DNA from: Melanocharis versteri
Taxonomy: Eukaryota > Chordata > Aves > Passeriformes > Melanocharitidae
NCBI GenBank assembly: GCA_013397845.1
Contig: VZTG01000482.1
Location: forward strand, 1,374,454-1,438,453
DNA: 64,000 nt
Reading direction: 5' to 3'
Under the pieces are notes generated by a model. That model searched no databases, was not told the origin of the DNA, and worked only from the letters and a program-made list of their open reading frames with translations. Of this stretch, positions 23,901 to 35,800 are shown in pieces. The position numbers were made by a program, and so were the translations under genes. Position 1 is the stretch's first letter. Each line of letters opens with the position of its first letter.

Positions 23901-25244
23901 CTGAATGGTGACTTTTTTTCATTTTGAACTTGTATTTGAAAATGATTACTCAGTTATGGTTTTTTTTTTTATTTTTCTGGTGTTTAAGTGTTTCATTTGG
24001 AAAATGAATGTTCAAGCCACTTTGTCTTGCCCCAGTCTGAACCACTGTACAATGGAAATCAGATTTAATTACTTCATTTTGAAAGTGAGCAGATTTCTGA
24101 AACATCTGTGGAAGAATTTTGTCACTAAAATGTATTTCTTAATGGTTCAAACAAAGGTCTTGTTGAATGTGAAATAGATGAAACAAGTAATCTCCTTAGA
24201 AATAATAGGTTAGTAGTAAATTTGTATATTGTTGAATTGTTGAATTGACAGGTTCTGCCCCAGAGTTATCTCTTTGATTCATTTATAAAGAAGTAGCACT
24301 AAAAAATATTACAATAAGTTACAATACAAAAATATTAGATAACAGAATACGTAACAGTAACATTTCTGTGTTGGATTTAAATGCAAATTTTCCATTTAAT
24401 TTTGATTAATAAAGTGGTAAAATTACAATAAGCAACAGTGACAATTGGTGTGTATACATACACACATTTATACACTGATTTATGTGTAAAGATGCAGACA
24501 TAAAGAAACAGAATCTTGTATTAGAATACATCAGGAAAGAATGAAACTTGCTAAACGAATGCAAAGAGTGAGATACTTCCAGTTTTTCCTCTTGTGAAAC
24601 CTGGAATATAAATCTCCACTTTATTCAAGTGCCGCAACTTACCTGAGTAAGTAGAATTGTGCCTTGGATTAAAGTATCTGGAAAAAAAAAAAAAACAACA
24701 AGCTTTTTAATCTTCCTCACAGTTGTTAATCAAAATAGAGAAATTAACGGTACTTGTTATAACAGTTCTTGAAATAAGTAAGGAATATATTTATGAATTT
24801 TAAAGGTGCATGAAACTTTCTAAATAATTTAGGATTATGTGTTATAATTAATTATATGGAAAAACACAACCTCGTTTCATTTCAGAGTCTTGGTGAAACT
24901 TGAGAGCATTTTATTTCAGGGAAGTATTTTTTCTCTAATCAGTGGAAAAAGTCTTTTTTTTGTTTTCAGGTAACAAAATGTTACTATGTATCAGATGAGC
25001 AGCTGTCTGTACAAATGTCATTTTTACATGCAGATATTCTCCCTCAAATAGATAATTTGAGATTTCCATAGCATTTTGCACATGAAATCATGACTTGGGT
25101 CCTTCCAAGCAGCCTAAACCCTGCAAACAGAATGAAGGAGACACAAGAAAAAGTTGCTTAAAACACACGTGGGAGTGCAAGTGGTTTGGGGTTTGCTGGG
25201 GAAAGAGAGTAATGATCAGGCGTGGCAGTCTTGTTTATTGGCAC
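21000..25244. other. unique non-coding AT-rich DNA, no gene seen
   Basis: No exon or transposon was recognised. The stretch holds a 17-T tract at 21595-21611, a 14-A tract at 24682-24695, a 12-bp direct repeat (TTCTGAAATACT at 22544 and 22561) and a near-palindrome of alternating purine and pyrimidine at 24448-24465 (GTGTGTAT/ATACACAC arms). Open frames of 90-100 codons at 22356-22649, 22797-23099 and 23905-24177 are rich in Phe, Leu and Ile, as expected of chance frames in AT-rich DNA. Confidence 0.65.
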
Positions 25245-25735
25245 TGCCTTGGGTCTGGCTGAGCTGGAGCTCGTTTTCCACAAGCAGCCTCCCTGAGCTG
25301 TGCTGTGTTGGTACCTAGAAAGGTGCTGCTCACAGCCCAGTGTTTTGGCTCTGGCTCAGCAGTGCTGGCACGGCAGCAGTGCTGTCTCTCCAACATTCCC
25401 CTCTTGCCTGTGGGCTGGAGGTGGGCAAGATCTTGGCAGGGGCCACAGCCAGGACAGCAGGTCCAGCTGACCAAAGGATATTCCATGTGATTATGATGTC
25501 TGATCAGCAATAAGAGAAAAGGAGGCAGGAGCATTCATTATTACATTTATCTTCTGTAATGACTGCAATGCCTAGTGAAGCCTTGCTTACCAAGAAGTGG
25601 CTTGATGTCACTTGTTGATGGGAAGTAGAGAATAAATGGAATATTTTCCATCTTATTTTCTCCCTCCCCTTCACCTCCTGCTACGAGAGGAGTGACAGCA
25701 ACTTGATGAGCACCAGCCAAGGTCAGCCCACTCCA
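25245..25735 (+). mobile_element. solo LTR of an ERVL-like avian endogenous retrovirus
   Basis: About 490 bp resembles an LTR type common in birds. Recognisable blocks in order are: CTGGCTGAGCTGGAG at the start, GGTACCTAGAAAGGTGCTG, CAGTGTTTTGGCT, TGGGCAAGATCTTGGCAGGG, CACAGCCAGGACAGC, CTGACCAAAGGATATTCCAT, GATCAGCAATAAGAG (the promoter-proximal box), and a purine-rich end finishing in AGGTCAGCCCACTCCA. The element begins with TG and ends with CA, as LTRs do. The flanking 5-mers GGCAC and AGCAT could be a decayed target duplication. No gag, pol or env remnant, primer-binding site or second LTR is visible nearby, so it is a solo LTR left by recombination. It holds promoter and polyadenylation signals only in decayed form. 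Frames of 99 and 61 codons here are LTR artefacts. The ERVL class is inferred from remembered sequence. Confidence 0.8.
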
Positions 25736-28700
25736 AGCATAAATCTCAGGCTTTTTGGCTTGAGATGTTGCTGGTTCATCTGCAATGGCTTATTGGTTAC
25801 CTTTCTGTGCGTAAGGCTTCTGTTTTCATAGCCACTGTTAGCCATATATATTCAGCTTCCGCTCTCAAAATACATTCAGATGTAGAAATCCAGTTGGATT
25901 CAATGTTACTTTCACAACTCATTCACTAATACATGGGTTTACGGAAGACCCACTAATGCTCTGTTAAGTGGCAAACATATTATATCTTTGTATATGAAAG
26001 GAAAGCAGATTTTTTTTTCTGAAAAAGCTGTCCTCAACTCAAACTTTCTAGAAACTTCTGTTTTTCCGGCATAACAAACTCTTTGTATATAATCTATGCT
26101 GTCCTGCAGTGTGTTTCCTTCTAAATCACAGGGCTGGTAACAATGCTGAAAATTATTGACTGCTTTATTGCACTTGTAACTGCCATACTGTTCTGATTGA
26201 AATGTTCCTCCCGTGTAATCACTTGCCTGATCACGTAGCAACATGCACAGTTAACATTAATCCTTCCTTATGAGAACTGTAATAAATGTGCTGTGTCCCT
26301 TTCCAAGGTTAGAGCCAGCCTGAGCTTTTTGCAGTTAATAGACCTATATGTGTCAAAATAACTGATTTTTTCAAACTCACTGGCAGTGGCCTGAGTATTC
26401 CTGGATCAGCTTTTTCGTTCAGCAGAGGAAAGCATTTTCTTTGGCCTCAGGAGAGAGAGATGTTCTCCATCAAAATAGTGATTTTTTCCTCTTCTCAAGT
26501 GAAAAGTACCTCTCAAAGTAAAACTACCTCTCCTAACTCCAGAGTAGGAAAGTACCTCTCATACATCCAGACAGGAGCCTTTACTTCACTGCATATTCTT
26601 GGATAATAAAGTGATGCCATAAAGAGCTGAACAGAGACAGAGAGCATGTGCTGGGAAGGGCAGTGCTAAGGCAGTTTTTAACATTTCTCTTGATGCTGCT
26701 CACTGTTGATGGTAGCAAGGGATGATAAATGCTTGCTGTCTATTTTCAGTATCACGTATGTAGGACAGTTCTTAATGGATAAAGAAACAATAGAAAGTGT
26801 TGTTTTTTCTATGAACGTTAATACTTTTTGCCTAAAAATGCATTTCGGGTCTCACGTTCTTGCTAGAAATGTTAGTCATTGATCACACAGGAGCTGTTAG
26901 TCCTTCTGTGGTGACTAAAATGCTCATAAAAGCCATTGGTTTCCGAGACTATTTCTGAGGCAGTGTACAGTGTCAGAAAAGTTAGAAGATCTGATCCAAA
27001 TCCAAAATTTTATCTCAAAACTGCTTATGTCATTCTCCTGAGAGAAGACAGAAATGCTATGCAAAGAGCTGTGTGTCCTGAAAGCTGCTTAGAGATCAAA
27101 ATTATTGGAGTCTTGCAAAACTGACAGACAATTTTGTATCAAATTTATCATCATTGCAAAGTGGGTTGTTCATTAGCTGCGGGTATGTGCTCTATTCCTA
27201 CATGCAGTTATGAGTGCTCTTGCATGCAATGTTCTTTTGATTTATACAGTAGAGAAGAAACAGGAGACCTTTCTTTTTAAATTGCTGATTCAAATTTTTA
27301 TAAAATTCTGAATTTTGTAATTGTAAAGCAGCGCAGTAATTTGCTCTTAGGCAATGCGTAGTTTATAAACTTTTATTTATGATCAGGGCACAAAGCAATT
27401 TTTGACATTTGTAAATCCCGATCTGGTCTCTAGTCATTGAGGATTTTATTCGGATTTGCAGTGATACGGGGAAATATATGCAATGCAACACAGAAAATTC
27501 TAAATGCTGTTGACAGGTTTTGACAGTCATAATCCTGATCTCATCCAGTATGTTTCATGCTGTTGACAAGGGAACTATTCTTTTTCTTTCTGTTCATATG
27601 TAGCATATATTTGGAGTGTTCTGAGCTATTTGTCTTGTTATAAATTCCCATTTTAAATGCTCACAAAGATTCGCTTGGTGTCACCATTTGTAATTTTGCA
27701 CTTCAGGGAGGAGAATAGCAGAGAGTTTCTTCGAGTTACAAGACAGTGTGCTTAAAAAAAGAGTAGTAAAAACGGGACGTCTCTGACCCATTTCTCTGCC
27801 AAGGCAGTGTGAGGATCTCTCCTCTCGTTGTTCCTGTCGTATAAAAACCCACCTCAGTTGTTACGGGCAGTTGGGGAGGAGATGTGCACAGTGCTCTCCT
27901 GCTCTCCCATTGCACCCCAGAGCTCCAGGGGATCGGGGTATTAGGAGGACTCATCCCTGTGCTTTCTAAATGCTGATTTGGACCTGCAGGTCTAAGATAT
28001 GGGTTTGATTTCACAGAATTAGGGAGACATCTCAACTTTCTTCACACATAATTTTGCAGAGGCTCATTGAGCTGTTCATGTCAGTGCACGTGGGACTCAT
28101 TTTGGAAAGGCCTGTGCATTTCATGTTCCTGGGTATGTTACCAGGAGAGCCATGTCATGCTGCACGCCCGCTGTGCTGTGTGTGGACCTGATCTGCTACA
28201 GGGATCCTTAAGCAGAGCGTTTTGCTGTATAAACATACTCCTAATCCACTATTTTTATCTGTAGAATTCTCTACAAAAAGTATCCTTCTTCGTGAAAAGA
28301 TTTTCAGAATTTTTGGTCGGCTGCCCGTCTCTCATTGAAGTGGAAGAAGTGTTGCATGCAGGCTTTTTTTAGCCCCATGGTACTTTTCATCCACCTAGCA
28401 TATGCTTAGGAGATCAGGATACTGAGTGCTTTACTTTGGAACAAACATTCTTGGTGAGAGTAAATATGGCTTGGGGGAGAAAGTTGAATAGAGGAGTAGC
28501 ATCTGAGTGACTTACAAAATTTTGTATAAATATATTGCAGCAAATTTTTCTGTGAAGTACACCATAGTTTATAATTACTGAAATTCTGATTTGTATTTTT
28601 CAGCAGAAATCTTAAATTCTTCTTTCCCAGGAAGTAAGGGTAGGTTTGATCTGTTAGCCTGAGGAATTCTTTCACAGACAACGGAGGAAGAAGCTGAATC

Positions 28701-28790
28701 GCTGAGCTTACAGCCTGTAAAGGCCTGGATCTGGGCAAGTTAGGAACAATTTTTACTTGAAATTTAGATATTTCTTCTTCCTTTGACTAA
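25736..28790. other. unique non-coding DNA, no gene seen
   Basis: No exon or transposon was recognised. The word TACCTCTC occurs three times within about 55 bp near 26505-26560. A TATAAAAA box at 27840 precedes a GC-richer patch to about 27980, but no transcript features follow. Frames of 99-110 codons on the - strand at 25939-26244, 27736-28035 and 28406-28738 carry no recognisable domain. Confidence 0.65.
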
Positions 28791-28803
28791 CCAGTAGGGG
28801 GAC
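28791..28803 (+). promoter_or_regulatory. CTCF-like core motif
   Basis: CCAGTAGGGGGAC matches the vertebrate CTCF core (CCASYAGRKGGCRS) at all positions of its first eleven and differs at the usual C of position 12. CTCF is a zinc-finger protein that organises chromatin loops. A match of this strength is expected only occasionally by chance in 64 kb of AT-rich DNA, but occupancy cannot be read from sequence. The motif points rightwards, which would matter for loop polarity if it is bound. Confidence 0.35.
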
Positions 28804-31800
28804 TTTTAGTGCGTTTTCATTGCAGTCTGTTAACTCTAGAGCTGCTGTTCAGGCTGGAAGCATTTGTGTGGAGCAGGATACGGATTCTGCAGCCATGAGG
28901 GCCGAGTGCTCATTCAGTCCAAGACCACACAAAGTTCTTCACCAAAAGATGTGCTTTGAGATCCTTTACCTTTCCTAATGTGGAGTGGTGCGACTTTTAC
29001 TCATCTTCAAATGCCAGGCTGTGTGCATAGATGCATAGTAAGCAATAAATCCATTGAGAAGGCACAGGATAATGCAAGGCAGGCAACTAATGGTGGCAAC
29101 AGTTACAACACTGTGGATCTTTTGCCTTCCCATGACAACAAACTCAGTCCGGTAGAGTTTGCATTCTTTATTTAATATTTCACTTCTCAGGTAACCTCTG
29201 TACCTAAATTGATGTAGCGGGAGTACAAATTTAGCTGGAGCTTTATCCATCACATATATTTATTCCTCGAAGGGTGAAAATGTATCTGAAAAACCTGTAA
29301 TTATACTTAATTCAAGTCACTGTTGAAATTCGTGTTGCAGTCTGTTCTTATGGAGAATGCAGAGGATAGCTAGAGACTAGTAGATCACAGCTAGAACTGA
29401 ATGATAACCTTACCAAATATTCCAGTAGCATTTTTAAATGCTCTTCAGCATATCATCATTTTCACTTCTGTGTTGTCTAATGTGGAGTCACAAAAAAGGG
29501 TTTCTGAGGTTTTATCTTTCCTTGCTCATCTTTGTGTTTATTCTTACACTGTGTGACATGATCACAGCTATGCTGCCATCCGGAGTAAGGTTTGGTTGTC
29601 TGCCTGTGGAATGTGAAGTAATTCAAGGCAAAAGGACACTCGCAGGTTTTATTTTGGTTGGTAGATTTTATTAGAAGCGGTAAGTGAGAGCCTGGCTTGA
29701 AAAGATTACTCCTTTAAAAGAACAAACTTGGACTGAGGTGCTTGTTAGTGGAGGGGGAAGTTATTTTAATGGGATCATGAAGCATGCCAAATGTAGTTTA
29801 TTTCCATTTTTACATTTATGTACTATTGTATTCATCCTTGGCACCCACAGGAATCTTGTCCATTGTCATCTTTGTCATTTTAATTGACAGAAATGTAACG
29901 TTTAGCCAAAATAAATGAAGTGTAACTTTCAGCTGATAAAAAAAGACTGCCCAGTTGATAGTTGGAGATGTAGATAATACTTATCTGTTCTTAAAATGCC
30001 TGTAAAATACATGTAATGAGCAATATTTGTGTCCAATGAATTTGAGCCAATGAATATTGAGTCAATGTATTCTCTCATTTGTGCTTACTTTCTCTGCTAA
30101 AAAGGACACTGGCTCATAGAGATGGAATAAATGCCGAAAACTGGTTTGCTCATAGTGAATTTCTTTATTAGCAATAAAAAAACTATTCACTTTTATTGAG
30201 TTGAACATCGTAGTCCTGATGGCAGAGCCATTGCTGTCAGCTCTTTTGTTGAGGCTTTGGTACAATTATGCTCCTGGGAAGGTTGATGAATTCTTTTTGT
30301 ATGCAAGAATATATGATATAAAGAATAACTTGGACGAACCTATGTGTCAGTACCTCAGTTTTGATAGGGATGTGTGTGCTTTTCTCAAGCAAACTAGGCT
30401 AAGCTTTAAGATGAAGCATGAAAAAGCAAACACATATCTGGGTGGAAAATGAATGTCAAGGAGTAACTGTGAGCAGTTTTCTTTCTCACCCAGATTAGCA
30501 TCCTGATCTAGTTCTAGTGGTTTATTTTTATTTTAATGGCAATAGTGGAGCTTAGCATTTGTGAATGATACCAATATGGAAGGAGTTGTAAACATTTTTG
30601 GGTATGGGGTAATAATTTTGACAAATTGAAAGGGCAGTCCCTGAAAATACAAAATACCATAATTGGGAAAATGAACTCTAAAGAAGTGCTGAGTAGCAAA
30701 ATGGTTCTTTATATTTTATGTCTGACTCCCCCCAAAAAATTAATAATTTGATAGTTGTAAATTGAGGTAATTGTCTTCTAAGCATATGTCATCAAAACTC
30801 TGGTTTGTATTTAGCTAGAAGGCTCTGTCCAGGTTTTGAGCTTATCTTTTAAAGAAAAATCTGGTAGTTGAATAGATTCCATTGAAACACCAACAGGCAA
30901 TTTAAATAAAGTAATACATAAGGAAATTTTAATGGATTACATCTGTCTTGTTGTATATAAAAGACGACTCCATAGAATATGAGCAGAACTTTGAAGATGC
31001 AGAATAGTCTTGTAAAGCGATTGATTGTTCTCTGAGAAGGCTCTGTGTGGGATGGGAAGAAATTGTCTGTTTGCACTAGCTCAGATATTTGGATATTAGG
31101 AGAAGATCCACCATTTGAAAAAGCAAAAAATGAACAGTAAGAAAATTTTCTTGTGTTTGATATTTTAAGGTAATTACTCAAATATCAGGTATAACATTGA
31201 TCGCTCATGACGATCCTTTTCTGGTACTAAATAATGTATAAAGGGATGTATTTCTGGTAATTAGTCACAGATTCTTTTTTTACCTTTAATTTCTTTCATG
31301 ACCCTATTTTCTCTTTTTCAGTGACAAAATGTTCATTAATTATGGTTGTCAGCATTACATAATTCTAGTGCTATTTCATGTTACCACTAACATTAGTCCA
31401 TAACTCCCTGAAAAGGAATAGCAGTGGTATACGCTTTGGGAGTTGATTTTGTTTAGTTTTTATTTTCAATTTGTGTTGAGGTTTTATGCAGTGGTATTTT
31501 TGAGTAGGTGAACAAGTAATTGATAAATTTATTTATCATTTTTCATATATGCTGTTGCTGTGGAAGATGCTATTATGTATAATATAGGTTTTCTTAATCA
31601 TCTTATGAAAAAATTGAATATACTGTAGCCTGGTCATTCTGCTGTTAAATCAGGCAGACCTCTAGAGGGAAGAGTCTGACAGCTTATGATCATCACATCT
31701 AAAATCAATTAGTGATATTCAGTGGAGCAGTTTAAGGGAATCATTTTAACAGCTATCATATTGCAGGACACATAGTTAGATCCACTACGGGTCACAAATA

Positions 31801-32400
31801 AAATAGACAATCCTACATCCTGCAAAAGCTAATAATAGTAATCATCTGAAAAGAGCAGCTAAGTAGCAAATGTTGGGGGTCAAGCAGAAAGTCCCAGTGC
31901 TGTGCTCCATGAGCACTCCTAATGATCCATGAAAATGGGAAGATGTCTCTGTAGCATCTGAAAACACAACAGATACCTTCTTAAAACACCAGACTCAAAC
32001 CTTCCTTTGAAGGGTGGATCTGATGGATCTCTCGCTGGGGATATCACCTGCACCCAGTATGTGGGCTTCCAAACAGATAAATAAAGTTAAAGTGATTTTG
32101 ACAGTACTGTAATTTATAAAGTTATAATATAAATTTTCTGTGTGACTTCTGTAATTGTCTTGCTGAATTGAGAAAGCACTAAGTAAGAGGCCAGGCAGGA
32201 CTGCTGGATGAAGCTGACAGATATTTATATACTTTTTTAGCAGTAGACACTGACCGTGAGCATGTTTCTTTCAGGAACTTCTTTAGCTTCAGGGGAGATT
32301 AAAATAGGGAGAAAGATTGATTTACCTCAAAAGGAATTTGGGAAGATGCAAATTAACTCCTCATATTTTGGGAAAGAGAAGTCTTGCTGACTGACTGGGC
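28804..32400. other. unique non-coding AT-rich DNA, no gene seen
   Basis: No exon or transposon was recognised apart from a small 15-bp tandem repeat at 30031-30075. Open frames of 60-110 codons lie on both strands and overlap each other. The - strand frame of 110 codons at 30849-31181 is Phe/Leu/Ser-rich and resembles no family I know. Confidence 0.65.
30031..30075 (+). repeat. 15-bp imperfect tandem repeat, about three copies
   Basis: GTCCAATGAATTTGA is followed directly by GCCAATGAATATTGA and then by a decayed third unit starting GTCAATGTATT. The first two copies match at 13 of 15 positions after allowing for shifts. The first two units contain CCAAT, the NF-Y core. This probably reflects replication slippage. 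Confidence 0.7.
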
Positions 32401-32870
32401 CCCATTTGGCACCATAGTTTTGTTTCTGTTGTGAAGAATGTGCGCTCAAGAGCAGGCTCAGGCTCTTGGGTGGCACAAAAAGCTGGAGCAGCAGGGCAGT
32501 GACTGTGGCACAAACTTTTGCTCGATGGGATTTTCAGTCGCTGTGATCTGGGCTTTTTTGCAAGAGTGGGCTGAGTCTCTCCAGTCTCCTGGTTGGTTTT
32601 GGTTCCAGCCAGAGATGTGCAAGACACCACTTGCAGCCTGCTGGAACAAGAACAGTTTCTGATTCCTCTCAAGTTTCTTATGGGCCATATTATCATCTGG
32701 ATTTCGGTGTCTTTTTCCAGTAGCATTAAGTCAGTGGAGCCTTGTTTATTGTGAGAGCTGTCCCGTGCTGGGTAAAGGGGAGCTTTTGTGAGACAGCTCA
32801 GGTCGCAGGCGCGGCCCTCTGAGCTCAGCAACGTGTAGCATAGAGCTTTGATTTCTTTGTCAGCTACCAT
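32401..32870. other. GC-richer patch with the longest open frame of the window
   Basis: This patch is visibly richer in G and C than its surroundings. The - strand is open for 169 codons from 32870 to 32361, the longest ATG frame in the window, while the + strand also has a 74-codon frame inside it. The translated - strand protein shows no signal peptide, transmembrane segment or domain I recognise, and its Ser/Thr/Cys-rich composition is not distinctive. I find no Kozak-like context or splice structure that would decide the matter. It may be a chance frame favoured by lower stop density, or a relic of an unrecognised repeat or retrocopy. Confidence 0.3.
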
Positions 32871-35800
32871 ACTAGTGTTATCTAAGAATTGCAGGTTTAC
32901 ATTCTTACATACGTGCCCTTGAAAATTTTCATGACAAATATTTTTAATCAGTAGAATATGAATACGTTACTGGGTGTTACCAAGTAAATGCATTTGTCTC
33001 CAACATTCTGTTAAGGACTTTGAGAATATAGCTGTTGTATTAATTTAATCACTCTTTTAGTGAAACTGTTTCTGAGCTGTTACTTATTTCATGATTTTAA
33101 AATATCTTGCATCTGACATACTTGACCTTTCTTATCCACTTACAGCTCAAAACTGAATCTATTCAGTAGAGCTCTTAAAGTATCCAGATTGGAGACTCCA
33201 ACAATCTTACGGTAGAGAGAAACAGCACTCTCTCTACAATTGGTATCTTAGGAAGAAATAGAGCACTTGAGGACTCATTTGGCAGAAGAATCCCGACGAG
33301 TATTCTTACCTCTTCTAGTAAAGATGATGATAGGGATTAGGAATCCCCTAGTGCAGGACCTCTCTATAAAATCTGAGCAGCTCTGCAGGATACTTGGAAA
33401 AGACTTTACACAAAATATTTTCTCTGTTTTTGCCAGAAGTCGCCTATTGCATCTTGGCTCAAGTGTTATCCTTTGTTCCTTGCAATTCTTTGTCTTTCTT
33501 ACTTCCCTTGGCTATTAAAGGTCCACTGTTTGCTTTAATTTATTTCTGAGTTTTCATGATTGCCTGAAATATAGTTAAAAGTATCATAGTCGTATTAACA
33601 CCTCAGAGACCAATGGCTAAAATTACCAGGTTTTTTACACAAAATTTAATATCTTTCTTAAAAATCATATGCTTCCAATGTTGTATAAGACATTATACAA
33701 GACAATAATTTATTTCTCTTTTGGAAGGCAACTGCTATACTGCTAGGAGAATCTCAATACAATTTTTCAAAGACTAAAATAAAACTGTTTCTCATACAAA
33801 TCAATGACTATTACAGAAGTGCAAAAAAAAAAATTAGACACTGTATTCTTTGGAGTGGGGTTAGCAAATATTACTACTGTGTGTGGAGTAAATATATGTC
33901 AGTCATGCAGCCTGAAAAAATAGTTTGGGGGTTTTTTTTAGCACCATCTTTTTTCTTTTTTTAATTTAGCTTTAAACAAAATTTTAGGAGATAGTTCCTC
34001 TTGTATTTAGGCCAATGTCCTGATCCAAGGGGAAATAGTTTGCAGTTTAGTTTAAGGCCTCTGAAGAGAGACCTTATGAAGAAATCAGAAGTAGCAGAAA
34101 ATTTTACTCCTGTATTTTTCTGGTTCTGCTTCCAGAATTCACAAGGCTGCCAAAGCAGATTTTGCAAAGGGTCCTAAACTCTCATCTCTGATGCTGTCTA
34201 ATGTCCCTGGCTAGTAGCAGTGCTTTATAAGTAACCCCTCATCCTGGTGGAGAGAGCCTGAGAGAGGCTCTGTGCAGAGGGTGAAGAGATTAAAGCAATG
34301 GGCAGAGGGGGCCCATGAAGGGCCGTGTGGCTGGAAATAAAACACCTGACACACGTTTTGTTTACACTGCCTTGATTTTTTATACAGGAAGAAAAAAAGC
34401 TTTTCTCCTCCTGAAACTGTTATTAACATCAATTTCGCTTGTATTCTGACTTCCATATGGCCAAAAACTTGAAATTACTGAAGTGCAACAGTTCCTACAG
34501 GATTCAGGCAGCCACCATATGTCACCTCAGGCTTGCAGAAAGATCCCAGGGACCACAGGGTTGCATGTGCTGTCTCCATCCAAGGATCATGTCAAGGATG
34601 TCTTGAAAGATGTTGAGCATTATTTGCATGACTTGTTTAATGTCTTGAAAAGTTCTCCTCCAAAATCAGAGTTGCCTGCCCACAATCATCTTAAAATTTC
34701 AATACATTTAAGATGTTTTCTTTTAAAAATTGATAAATACTTTTTTTTTATGTTACTACCTAAAATATGTTTTTGGAGCATATAAGTTCGCTAATTATTT
34801 CTGCCTAGGACTAAATTAATATGTAGAACTGGTCTTAGAGTGCAAAATGCTTATGCCTGTTATAGTATATGTAAGATACATACACTTCTATGGACTGTCA
34901 TTTAAAACAAACTCTGTATTCTCCAAATTATATTACACTGGGTTTAAATTACTATTCAAGCTACCATTTACTTTGACTAATCAGGTTAATGGATTTAAAA
35001 ATCAGCTTCAAAGATGACAGGTAGGTGGACCAGAAACATAGCACTGCTACTTAAATCCAAATAAAAAGAGTGTGAAAGAAAAAAGACCAGAATATGAGAG
35101 TCTGATTTTATTCTGTGTTAATCTGACAGTTTAAGAGTGTTTCTGCCATGTATCTACAGTATGAGTTCTCTAAAATGTTAATCTTTCTGCATGTTTTACA
35201 AAAGCAACAGACAAAATTAAACATTGACATTACACATTTCTGTTTAATAATTCTAGCTATACATAATTGTACCAGATGATTACTGCTTATTACTGGAGAA
35301 AGATTATTTGCAAAAACACTTAAAATTCTATTATATTTGTGTTCTGATTAGATTAATTTATCATATTTTTAGACAGAAGTATAGAGATTCCATGAAAAGG
35401 AAAACAAAAGTCTTCCTTCTTGAGTAGTTCTTAGACCATTTGTGGTTCATGTTTAAAGACTCTTTAAAATTTGGTTCACCTGTAGTAGCTGCATCAGAAT
35501 TTGTAAGTCTGTGACTCCAGATGTCAAGGGTCTGAAGGCGACGCTAGATATTCTAGTTTCTTCCAGATAATTACCTATCCTGTAAAGGTTTTAATTGATT
35601 GATATATTATCCATTAGTTGTACTGGCAGAGCAGCCTTCCTCTATCCTGAGTGCACTGGCAGTTTTAGGAATGCATCTGGGCGATCCCTCTAGGACTAAT
35701 GCAGTGAGCACATGATGCAACCATGCTGCTGAAATCAGTCCCTCTAGACGCAGAAGAGCTTTAGCCTGATACTCTCCAATCCCCTAAATGTCAATGTGGA

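Noticed and set aside
24682..24695. A tracts here and at 13624, 14008, 17753, 19452, 52368 and 52827 as retrocopy tails
   Set aside because: No AATAAA at the right distance, no coding relic upstream and no obvious target duplications.
27836..27850. TATAAAAA before a GC-richer stretch as a possible promoter
   Set aside because: No CpG enrichment, initiator or downstream exon; TATA-like words are common in AT-rich DNA.
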